The notes under the pieces: model-generated
Seen by the model: the letters and a program-made list of their open reading frames with translations, nothing else
Databases searched by the model: none
Told to the model about the DNA's origin: nothing
NCBI GenBank assembly: GCA_008638375.1
Contig: CM018032.1
Location: forward strand, 59,091,382 to 59,155,381
DNA length: 64,000 nucleotides
Source: Nyssa sinensis
Lineage: Eukaryota; Streptophyta; Magnoliopsida; Cornales; Nyssaceae
Direction of reading: 5' to 3'
Shown: positions 44,601 through 54,034 of the stretch, piece after piece
Layout of the letters: each line of letters starts with the position of its first letter
Numbering within the stretch: position 1 is the first letter of the stretch
Translations under genes and position numbers: made by a program

Positions 44601-46522
44601 TCCCTCAAAAACCCTCATATTCCTCCTCCTCCTCCAAATGAAGACATAACACAATGCAGAGCCAAAACCCAAAGAGGCTGAACTTTTTTTTCTTTTATAT
44701 CATTATATCCCCCTGCCAAAATCAGGAAGTGAACTATACATAACCCATGTAACCCCAAAGAGAGCCAACAGCAAAGCCCAAAACTCCATGCTAACAGACA
44801 GCAAAAGAGAAGATGCATCGGAATCTCCTCCTCCATTTTGCACATTGGGCATTTGTTGGCCATCCTGAAACCCCTCTTCTTTAGGTTGTCAATGGTTAGA
44901 ATTGCCTCCCATGTCTTATATAGCATACACCAAGTTCCATGTCTTTGCATTATAATTACAAAAATAACAAATTTTAAAAAGTAAATTAGAGAACCCGTGT
45001 TTTTAATAATATTTTATAATTAATCATGGCTTGTTAAAAGAAGATCATTGTTGCATTTAAAACTGCAGTAATTTATTGATGCATTCTGACTGTGATCTGT
45101 ATAAGCCTAAAACCTCACATGCTATTTTATTTATTTATTTTGCATAATGTGTTTCTATTCTCATTCCATGTAATAAAATGATCTAAATTCCAGGTAATAT
45201 AGGTACAATTATACATCATACACCTCTATACCAGTTATTTCCGCATTCTTCATAGCAATGATTGACGTGTATGTTTTCATTGAATACATTAAATGTGAGT
45301 GAAAACAGAGTTTGGCACGTGTCTGTTCCTCCCTTTGGTATTACTGGCTAAAATGTTGATCCTTTTGTTATATGCACCATGCCATCTCAAATTACTCAAT
45401 CAGATTAATATTGTGGTTGATTATATTTTAGTATGATGTACTTATTGAAAAAATATGATATTATGATGTACTAAGCCTTCATTAAGAGCGGATGCAGTTT
45501 AAAAGGTCATTCCTTAGTATTAGTCCCACATACGCAGAACATTGTAGGGTTGACTAGATATAGACTTAAACTTTGGCACTATTTTGCACAGCGGCTATTC
45601 TCGGAGTTGAACTCATATTCTCACCCTTGACAGCTGAGCTGTAGCCATAGCTAACACCATTGTTGTTTGTTCCAATCACATATATGCATACGAAAGTGTG
45701 CCGCCTTCTATCCAGCAAATAAGAAGGAAGAAAATGTGCTTTGTGGTAATTATGGTGAGAGTGATAGTCAGATTGGGGGCTGGGTTGTGCGCTCTTTGTG
45801 GAGCGTTCAACATTTTAATGGTTGGGCTATGAAGAGAGTATCATTTGTCGTTTCTTTTTGGAGCTCTTAGTATTACCCCTCTTATGGGGAAATTGGCTTT
45901 TGTTGCTGTATCTGTATACTTCCTTGCCTGCATTTTTGTGCTTGTATTTCATTCTTAAAGCCTTTTCTCACTTCCCTTGCAGGGTGTAACGATACCTCAA
46001 AATGGGACACAACAGTTTGCACCTACACAGCTGAGCTCCACATTGTGGACTAATGCAATAGTTCAACCTCGCAGCAGTGTTAACTGGAAGAGATTCCCCA
46101 AAAAAACAAAGATCGTACAATCTGCGTGGTGTGAGGTTTGCAAGATTGAGTGTAACAGCAAGGATGTTCTTGACCAACATAAATTGGGAAAGAAGCACCA
46201 GAAGAACCTGGAGAAACTTACAGAAGCAGTTGCACCTTCCACTGGTGCTTCAGTAGTAATTGGGCCACAAGAAAAGCCTAATAAGGCAAAAGCTGCCGGT
46301 TTGCAAAAAACAAAGAAGGCTGCTGAGCCTCCTGAGGATATGGAGACAAAGAGAAGGAAGGTTTTGGAAGGTGGTGCAGCGGCGGAAGCTGTGAGGACAT
46401 GTGCAATATGTAACGTGGTTTGCAATAGTGAAACTGTTTTCAAATTTCATCTTGCGGGACAAAAGCATGCTGCCATGTTGAAGAACCTTGCAACTGGGAC
46501 AGGAGTGGCCACAACCATCTAA
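37912..46522 (+). CDS. Protein with two U1-type (zf-met) C2H2 zinc fingers
   Basis: Probable RNA- or dsRNA-binding nuclear protein; U1-type fingers often bind RNA. Exons 37912-38298 and 45983-46522 join in phase 0 (SIYGT-GVTIPQ), giving 308 aa. The N-terminal half is Pro/Asn/Tyr- and Gln-rich (YPNPNPHPPNYGIG, AAAQTWAAAEVVRQY), low in predicted structure. Fingers: C179-x2-C-x12-H-x5-H (WCEVCKIECNSKDVLDQHK) and one at about residue 268 (CAICNVVCNSETVFKFHLAG), with the same spacing. Between them lies a Lys/Ala-rich linker with KPNKAKAAGLQKTKKAAEP. Plant relatives are annotated as zinc-finger RNA-binding or UBP1-associated-like proteins; the exact orthologue is not certain. The first ATG of the exon is used; the next (at 37936) would remove 8 residues. 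Confidence 0.85.
38826..40065 (+). mobile_element. LINE (non-LTR) 3' fragment, reverse-transcriptase C-terminal region
   Basis: A 5'-truncated and frame-broken copy. Translated pieces match the end of plant LINE ORF2: YWDMAKVPIDWRGGG, GIGFKDLKLFNQVL, GKWLWRFGIQNQSLWKDVIL, AKYGSEEGWYTREV, then WYCDRPLKRCLF, then the zinc-knuckle-like zf-RVT region (ILTMDNLRRARFHLPSQ..LCKWK..IHCKVARDVW) and CLWRDRNRRTFEGTK. The 3' end has TTCAATATATATAC..TTGATTGAAAAAAAA. Several stops and shifts show it is dead. A run of about 12 G at 38928 interrupts it. Confidence 0.85.
40017..40272. repeat. Duplicated tail segment at the LINE 3' end
   Basis: About 110 bp, including CTTCAATATATATA, TTGAAAAAAAA and GCCCACTTGGTGGATGATCT, occur at 40017-40136 and again at 40162-40272 in direct orientation, with some 10 per cent differences. 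Perhaps a second truncated insertion or a local duplication. Confidence 0.8.
41520..41640 (+). mobile_element. SINE-like tRNA-derived repeat
   Basis: CCTTGGGGTTGGATGAGTTG with an A-box-like GGATGAGTTGGGAAGAGG (from 41537) and a B-box-like GTTCAACTCT (41581-41590), followed by CACCTCAAGGCCAC and a (TA)n/T-rich tail. Resembles the head of tRNA-derived plant SINEs; diverged and not a functional tRNA. Confidence 0.5.
44340..44950 (-). mobile_element. LINE 3' fragment, opposite orientation
   Basis: On the minus strand two overlapping frames translate to the LINE zf-RVT region: KTWEAILTIDNLKKRGFRM, NKCPMCKMEEEIPMHLLFC (Cys-x2-Cys..His..Cys), AWSFGLCCWLSLGLHG, then in the second frame YVFIWRRRRNMRVFEGEDH and RTLFFWNS. 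Truncated at both ends relative to a full LINE and shifted once, so inactive. Sits in the big intron of the U1-type finger gene, antisense to it. Confidence 0.85.
45560..45660 (-). mobile_element. Possible SINE or tRNA-like fragment
   Basis: On the minus strand GGCTACAGCTCAGCTG (45646-45631) looks like an A box and GAGTTCAACTC (45614-45604) like a B box. Spacing is a little short. Ends unclear. Weak call. Confidence 0.3.
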
Positions 46523-48479
46523 ATTTTTCTTTCTTCTTTCTGTTAGTTTCATGCACTCCTTTTGGTAGCACTTATCCAGGGGAAAAATGCACTCCCTTTT
46601 GTGGGGGATAATGTAATTACCTAAACAATTGGGTTCCAAATTCATTTAGAGAACCAGTTTTTTTTTTTTTTTTTTATAAATAAAAAATTGAGAAAAGCTT
46701 TGTCATCCTATTTACAGAGGCTATTCCAACTGATATGATGATCTGAAAAGATTTTAACATTGATTTTTATTATATTTCTTTGCAAAGATTCAAATTTTAG
46801 ATGTTTGGATGCATTTCTTGGCAGGATCTATTTCTATCAGGAAAGTAAGAAGTTGTTTAGTTAGAGATGCAAAAATATGATGGCAATTAGGCATTGCAGG
46901 GCATCATTTGTGTATTGGATGACATCTTGTTTCACATTGCTTCACAGTCAACATCTGAGTGAAAGGTTGCAGATAAACGGAGCATCGTACATATCTGCCT
47001 TTTAAAACACAAATTTATAGATATTTCACTTCCATTCAACTTTTTAGGAAGTTGTGTGCATGGTTCAGATATTAATAACTGTGCTAGGCATTTTGCAGCA
47101 CTCTGACCACTTTTTTCTTTAGAGAATTATGATTTAGTCACTTTCTTGGATATTTAAAAATCAAAGTGTGGTCATTAAATTTAATAGATTGTCATTTTAA
47201 TAAAAAAAATTATTAAAATATTAACAAAATTTTAAATATATCAATTTTTTCTCATTTATAATTGTCTCACGAACCTTTCCTTAATTCTTAGCTGTACTGA
47301 TTCTAAATAACATTCGGCAATTTCTATTTTAGTATTGATGTCAATACAAAAATGAAGATGATACAATAAACATCCTCTATTGTTTAGCATGAGTATGGTT
47401 GTGGGAAAATAATGCTTTATATTTTTTTTTTCCTGATACAATAATGAAAATAGAAGAATCGAACTCAAGGTTAATTACATGAGAATGTGCACTTACATTA
47501 CTTAAATAAAACCTTACTCCGACAATCCTTAGTTAAGCCACGATCAATTGAACCTACCCTTCTCCTATTACACTTGACCGTTCTTTAGAATGGATTCACC
47601 TGTCAAAATTTGGAACTTTCATCCTTGAAAATACTTGTCATATGTTTCTACTGCCAAAACAAGTGAAATAGTCTCTCTAGTTTGGTTGCCAAAATAAAAT
47701 GGAAGAGAAAGGCAAGGACAATACCACAAATTTGATAATTAGGCCTATGTTTAAAAAGGAAAATTCATTTTCATTAATTTCTTGAAAATATAATGACTCC
47801 TAGAAACATGAATTTTCAAATTAAGATTTAAGACTTAAGCAAAAGCATAATACTGGGCTACTGGTACTGTCAGGCCACAAACTGTTATTTATCCATTTCG
47901 GTGAGTTGCACGAGTAAATTTTGAGTATTCTTAAAATACGATGCTCTCAATGGTAAAATTAATATGTGAACATCAATTTTACTATTAAGAGTATTGTTTC
48001 AAAAATATCCAATAATTTTTTGAGTTGCATTGCAAATGAATATTTGATTCAAATATGCTAATGTATACTTAACATTTATTGGTTACAATAATCAATGCAC
48101 AGGACAAATATATGTGTAATCTAAATATATTAATGTATCAAATATTTATACATTCCGATAATCAATACACCCGCATAAATAAACAACATGGAAATCATGT
48201 CACCCAAATATACGTCTAATATGTCATACGTTCATTTTCTCCATGGCTCGGCCACCAACCAAATTATCACTTATCACGTGCGTCGCACAGAGTACTGATC
48301 CATCTGGCGGAGCCCAGGCTCCCACATGTCATTGTATCATTATCAACTTCTTTCTGGTCTGATCATCTGATGACTTTCTTTTCTTTGTTTACTTTCAACT
48401 TTCTAGTTTCCGCGGTTTTATCTCCCCATCACCAAACCCAAACCCTCAAACAAAACCGCAGTCCGCCCCCTAGCTACTG
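46523..48479. other. Intergenic DNA before the BAG8-like gene
   Basis: The 3'UTR of the zinc-finger gene is likely up to about 46680, where a T run lies. The rest is AT-rich with no recognised gene. The last 200 bases contain CACGTG-like TTATCACGTGCG (48272) and a leader rich in C and A just before the BAG8 start. Confidence 0.45.
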
Positions 48480-50005
48480 ATGGCCTCTCACCACCACCAC
48501 CACCACCACCACCACAATAGCCACCCCACCACCACGGCCACGGCCACGGCCACCTTTGGTTGTTGCTGCTGTTGCTGCGCCGGCTGTACCCCAGTCGCCC
48601 TACACTCCACCACTGGACCCACTTCTCCAATCCACAGCTTCTCACCTCGTCCACCCTCCTACTCAACCACACCTCTTCTCTCCCTATCACAATCCACCCT
48701 TGGACCCCTACAACGCCCACCACCAGCAAACCCAATACTACCCATGTCAAACCCACCATAAAAAACAGCAACAGTTTCAACAACACGACCGCCGCCAACA
48801 ACAACAACAGTTGCAGCAGTCCCAACACATTGTCACCTCTCTCCTCCACCGCATCGACGCCCTCGAGTCCTCCATCCGCCACCAGATTTATGCTAACCCT
48901 ACTTCTTTTTACTCTGTCCGCGACGCTGCCGCCTGTACCATCCAAACCCACTTCAGAGCCTTCCTGGTTCGCAGATCACGAACCCTCCGCCAGCTCAAAG
49001 ACCTCGCTTTCATCAAATCAACTCTCAACACACTCAAAGCCTCACTATCTGACAATACCCACCACGATTCTCAAACCCTTTATCACAAAGCCATAGATTT
49101 GCTTATCAAGCTCGACAATATTCAGGTAATAATCATTTAAATATTTCTCTGCGTGTATATATACATGTATGCGTCTCCATATTAAGTAGAGATCTGATGA
49201 TTTTTTTTGGCAGGGTGGTGACCCGATGATTAGGGATGGTAAAAGGTCAGTTAGCAGGGAATTAATTCGCTTTATAGAGTTCATTGATGGGGTTTCTGTG
49301 AAAAAGAAGGAACTTTCAAGCAGAAGAGGGAAGAATGAGAGATGGACCGGTACTGGTAATAAATCTAGGGTCTTGTACAGCGGTCACAGAATGGGCAATG
49401 CTGAATGTGGTGATTTGGACGGGGATGAGAGAAATTTGATGGAGAAATTAAGGGGCCGAGTTGAAAAGCTTCAAGGGCTTTCTAGGGTTCTTGAGGATGA
49501 TGATGAGGGAGATGTGGGACTTGAAAACCCTAATATTCCAAATAATGGAAGGTTTGGTTTTTCCCAAAACAGAAGTGGAGGTTTGGTGGAGAGGAGTGGT
49601 GGGGTTCAAGCGAAAGTGAAGAAAAGTGTGAGCTTTGCAGATAATGGGGATGTTTCTAGGGTTTTCAGAAGTAGCCATGAGCCAATTTCAAGTGGGGATG
49701 TTAATAGCAGGGATGGGTGTGGTTCAATTGATGATGAGAGAGAGCTTGTGGACAATCTCTGTAAAGAAATTGAAGAAATTGGGAGTTTTGCTAAGGAAAC
49801 AGAGGATGATGATGAGGAAGGAAACATGGAAGATGGAGGGTCCTCCCAAATCAATGATGGGGAAAGAAACCCTAGGACAGCTGAAGGTAATTATGAAATT
49901 AGGGGTCAAAATGGTAACTTTGCCTTCTCTGCTCCATTGCCTGTTCAGATGGAATCTAGAGCTGATTTATTGAAGAAGAAAAAGGCCATAAAAATTGTTA
50001 ATTAA
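48480..50005 (+). CDS. BAG8: BAG family molecular chaperone regulator 8-like (one extra base in exon 1)
   Basis: Plant BAG co-chaperone with a calmodulin-binding IQ motif; BAG domains bind the Hsp70 ATPase domain. Exon 1 48480-49125, exon 2 49214-50005. The only usable ATG starts MASHHHHHHHHHNSH..FGCCCCCC, as in BAG8, but that frame ends in stop after PPPANPILPMSNPP. The IQ/BAG part lies in the next frame, which has no ATG in exon 1. One extra base between about 48575 and 48600 joins CCCAG to SPYTPPLDP. Without it the CDS is 1437 nt (478 aa) with phase-0 splicing. IQ motif AACTIQTHFRAFLVRRSRTL at about 150-170, BAG helices to about 245 (DLAFIKSTLN..AIDLLIKLDNIQG..RELIRFIEFIDGV). The C-terminus is acidic and ends KKKKAIKIVN. 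Confidence 0.9.
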
Positions 50006-53000
50006 ATGGCCATAACATGGGTTAGGTTTTAGTCCTGCAATTTTTTTGTGTGTGTGGCTGTTGAGTTAGAAATTAGGTTTTTTTTTCTTCTGTTCCAAAA
50101 TCTTTTTTCTAATTGTTATTTTGGATTGATCAGAGAACTACCAGGAAAGAGGTCTAATGTGGTACTCATTTCATGTGGCTATGTTTAATGTAAGTTTGTA
50201 CCATTTCATCTCCTCCAGTGTGAGGGAGGGTTGTGACTCTGGTTGATTGTTAACCTGCCCCTGATGGGGTTGCTATTGTCTAGTGAATGAGAATGATTTT
50301 GACTCTTAACAATTGTCATTATTTTTTTTGCCTTCCATATACAAGATGAAGTTGTCATTGGTATAATAATAAGTTAAAGGTATGTTTGGGTTAGCATTTG
50401 AAATGCGTTTAATGTTTTGAGTTTTACAATCGCACTTAATTGATTTCAAGGCTGTTCTAGTTCAAACTGCATATATCAGTCACAACTTTTTTGTTAAGTG
50501 TGATTTGTGTTAAGTTGGTATTTTAATTTTTTTCATTAAGTTTGGTTAAGTCTATTATAAATGTCTTTATGTGATAACCGTTAAACCCTTGACTATTTTT
50601 ACATAATTGTTTAATTCAAACAGTAATTTTATATTGTTTAATTAAAGGACACTAAGAACCATAGTTTGTCACTATAACCTATGGCCAATGACATGTGCTT
50701 GCAATGCCTTTGGACTCCAGTTTGATGAATTGATTTGAATGAATATATTTGGTTTTTACAATTTATGAAGTGTAGCCTAAACTTAGATTTGATAGCATAT
50801 GAAATTTGAGTGCCTTGTATGAAAGGATTTGAAATATCTAAGATAATTTACTCTATCCACCTCCTTGGCTCTCTCAAACCAACCCTAATAACTACCCTTC
50901 CTATATATATTTGTGATCTAAATCGCCAAATGCCTTCATGCATACAGGGCCTTAGATTCCATTAGATGAATGTCTTTGAGGTGAAGGGATTTGGCTTACA
51001 AGTTACAAATATGCAAGAGGGTTGGGTTAGTTCAGAAATGTACTTTAGTTGAGTCATTCTTGGTATAAATTTCAAATTATTATTTCCACATTAATTTTGA
51101 ACTCGATTTGAGTTTTATTTTGATCATTGTACTTTTTTCTGTCTGAAATTTGATGAAGGGTTCGCATTTCATTAAAAATGAAAGTTTAGTATTTGATTTG
51201 TTCAAATTAAAATAATAATGAACATAGTAAAATATACCTCAAATTTCAGGAATGAAAAGTATAATTTTCAATGAAATATAAATTTATCTCAAATTTCGGG
51301 AGTGAAAAGTATAATTTTCTGCAATATTGCTCCATCCTCTGCAATATTTTCTCTTTTAAGAGAGAGTATTATTTTTCTCTCACTTTTATTAACCACTATA
51401 CTTCCACACATACATGTGATGTGACTTCCTATGTGAAAACAAAATCATACATGTGATGTGACTTCCTATGTGAAAACAAAATCACATGTACATCTTTTTC
51501 AAGTACACTTACAATCTTTTCACAAATAAATATATATTATTTTCCTATTTGAGACATGAAAAAAAAAACCTCTAAATATTCTTCTAAAGTAGAAACATCG
51601 TTCAAATAAGTCAAAACATGATACCTATGAGGAACCGAAGGAGGTCCTTTTGGGTTGGAAGTCTAGTTGTACAAGGAGGAGCTAAAGGTTGCTAGGAAAA
51701 TGACTCCAATTTGTTTAATTTGGAGTTTGTGGAAGGAAAAGGAACTGAAGGATGTTTGAAGGGGTTGAAGCATCTCAAAGATAATTTTTTGAGACCTTTT
51801 TTGTGGAAAAAGAAGAATTTTCAATGTATTTAGATAATTTTATAATTTTTTGGGAGGATATTTTAGTTTTTAATTAATGTAGCCAGACTCCCGTTTTTAC
51901 ATGACTTAACCCCCTCCCCCCTCTCAGGTGCATTGTTTATAGAATACTTTCTAATAAAAAAAAATTATCCATCATAAAAACAAGTTGGTTCGCAAGAAAC
52001 TATTATAATTAGAGTTACTAGTTTATTAAATATTAATTATTAGAGCAAAAAAGTAAAAGTGAAATGCCATAAGAACAGTTAGAGCACAATTACCCAAGGA
52101 AAAGAACCATAGGAAAAAATGGCAATCTATGATACCACCTAAAGACAAGAAAAAAAAATACAATAATAACTAAAAAAGAGATTATAAAATAAAAAAAATA
52201 AAAAAAAAACATTAGATGCTGATCAACACACAACCTAGACAGTAGAAAAATAAAAAGAAGGAACAAAACCAAACTCTCAGAAGTTTACATGTTCATTGTG
52301 ATAACATCATTCAAGTTGCTAAAGATAATTCAAAATAATTATCCTACATAATTCCGCAAGTCCCAAATCATTTACAACTACAATGCATGTCACAGGTGAT
52401 CCCTAAACTGTTTGCAAAGTTCCGGAATTATCAATCAATTATGAAAACTCAATGCTTCTCTCCTAAATTTGTTTGATTTTCTATGTTTATCATATTCATT
52501 CTTAGATTTTTCACCTCCAATTATTTTGCTATTCACTCGTGCATTGTGAATTTTGATGTTGAATAATACTAGATCCTGCAGGACAATATAAAAAAAAAAT
52601 TCTTTGCACTCACAATTTTTCCCTAAGCCTAAGCCAAATGACAAAAATAGCAAAGGCTGTAACCCAATCTGACCTCTATGATGAGGGATTGGATGTTTAA
52701 ACATATGTTTTCATAAACCTACAAAGAAAATTTGAAATTTGTGCTACAAATCACATAAAGAGAAGAAAAGAAGAAGCGAAAAATCAAAAGAGAAAATAAG
52801 ATTACCAATTAACAGATAATGGGAGAAGAAAAGGAACAAAGAATAACATATTACACCTGCACCAGGACCAACGGTGGTAGCTACGACAATAGGAATGACT
52901 GCAGGCAGCACTAATTGATGGCAGGGGTGGTGGCAGTGATTATTGTTCATTAAGAGCACAGACCCAATTGTAAAGACAAAATTGTAATAAGAGAGCACAA

Positions 53001-54034
53001 AGTAGTATATACAATACAATAATCTTTATGATATTTGTCAAGTTTCATATTCCAGATTATGCAATTCTTAGTATATAAATAAGAAAAACAATCAAAATTA
53101 AGTATTTGTCTCGTGTAATAGATGTATGCATATAAAAATATATTTTTATATATTTTTATGTCCCCACCGTGTGCATTCCTGCTTTTTAAGTATTTTCCAT
53201 GTCAGTGTATCCGGGTTTATCATGTCTGTATCATGTATTTGTGTTGCTGCTACATAGATTGCTTTTATTCTGAGCTCCAATTGAGACTCAAAGTTTGGGT
53301 TCTGTCTATTTTGCGATGCTGATCACAGGAAGGAAAAAAACTTACCATATAACTACTGAACAGTTCTAAAACAAAATAAGCGGCTCAAACTTGCATAGGA
53401 AAAAAGAACATAACATTTGATTTGCCCTCATCACTGACCTTTTTAGAGAAGTTTTAAGTTTACAGGATGGTGCTACAGGCCATCAAAAGCAAAAAAAAGG
53501 ACTGCAAAAACCATTTTAACAACACTAATGCAGAGAACGCGAAGATAACTCTGTGAAAACCACCACGAAAGAAGTGTCAAAATATACATATAACAGAAGT
53601 AAAAGAACTTACCATTCAACTAGAGAACACTTAAAACAAATGGTAATGGATATTTTTCCCCTTTCTACTTTTTCTTTAAGCAGACACTATTGCATATTTT
53701 CTTTTTCTTTTTTCCCTCTTTTTTCTCTGGAAGGGGGAGGGGGAACTTTTATAAAGAAGCATATCTTTTTGTTCACTTTTCATAAGAACATAAATTCTGT
53801 TCAAAAAAAATTGTTGGATAGCGTTACAGGCTTTCAAAAGCCTGATATATATATATATATATCTATCTCTCTCACAATGGAAGAGTCAATTCACTTGAGG
53901 AAAAATTTTGGCAAGGGAATCCACCTAAAACAAGTACTGTGAAACTTCTATTCCAAAAAAAATCTTTTGACCTTTACAAATACATATGAAAACAAACAGG
54001 CCAACATGATCAGCAAACATCAAAAGAGGAACCT
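50006..54034. other. Intergenic DNA between BAG8 and the FRS gene (convergent)
   Basis: Contains a perfect 37-bp tandem duplication (51411-51447, 51448-51484; TACATGTGATGTGACTTCCT), a near repeat of TCTCAAATTTC.GGAGTGAAAAGTATAATTTTC around 51235-51320, a LINE fragment (51630-51960), and (TA)n at about 53846-53862. A minus-strand stretch at 52855-52950 reads as protein-like (PAVIPIVVATTVGPGAG) and ends before a GT, but has no partner exon; not called. Confidence 0.5.
51630..51960 (+). mobile_element. LINE 3' terminal fragment
   Basis: Broken frames resemble the very end of plant LINE ORF2: LLGWKSSCTRRS, then MTPICLIWSLWKERN-like wording across a shift, RMFEGVEASQR, DNFIIFWEDILVFN. The 3' end is CAGGTGCATTGTTTATAGAATAC..CTAATAAAAAAAAA. 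Short and inactive. Confidence 0.65.

Larger units (their letters stand above)
38299..45982 (+). other. 7.7-kb intron of the U1-type zinc-finger gene
   Basis: Single very large intron (donor GTAAGT, acceptor CCCTTGCAG). It holds two LINE fragments in opposite orientations and two SINE-like copies (listed separately), (TA)n at 41612-41637 and several poly(T) runs. No other exon with a clear link to either finger exon was recognised, though a short alternative exon could be hidden. Confidence 0.75.

Noticed and set aside
48418..48951. 177-codon open frame antisense to BAG8 exon 1
   Set aside because: It mirrors the CA/CC-rich coding strand, giving Val/Leu/Gly runs; no recognisable domain.
52855..52950. 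Possible coding exon on the minus strand (PAVIPIVVATTVGPGAG)
   Set aside because: Only one plausible splice border, no partner exons or start codon nearby.
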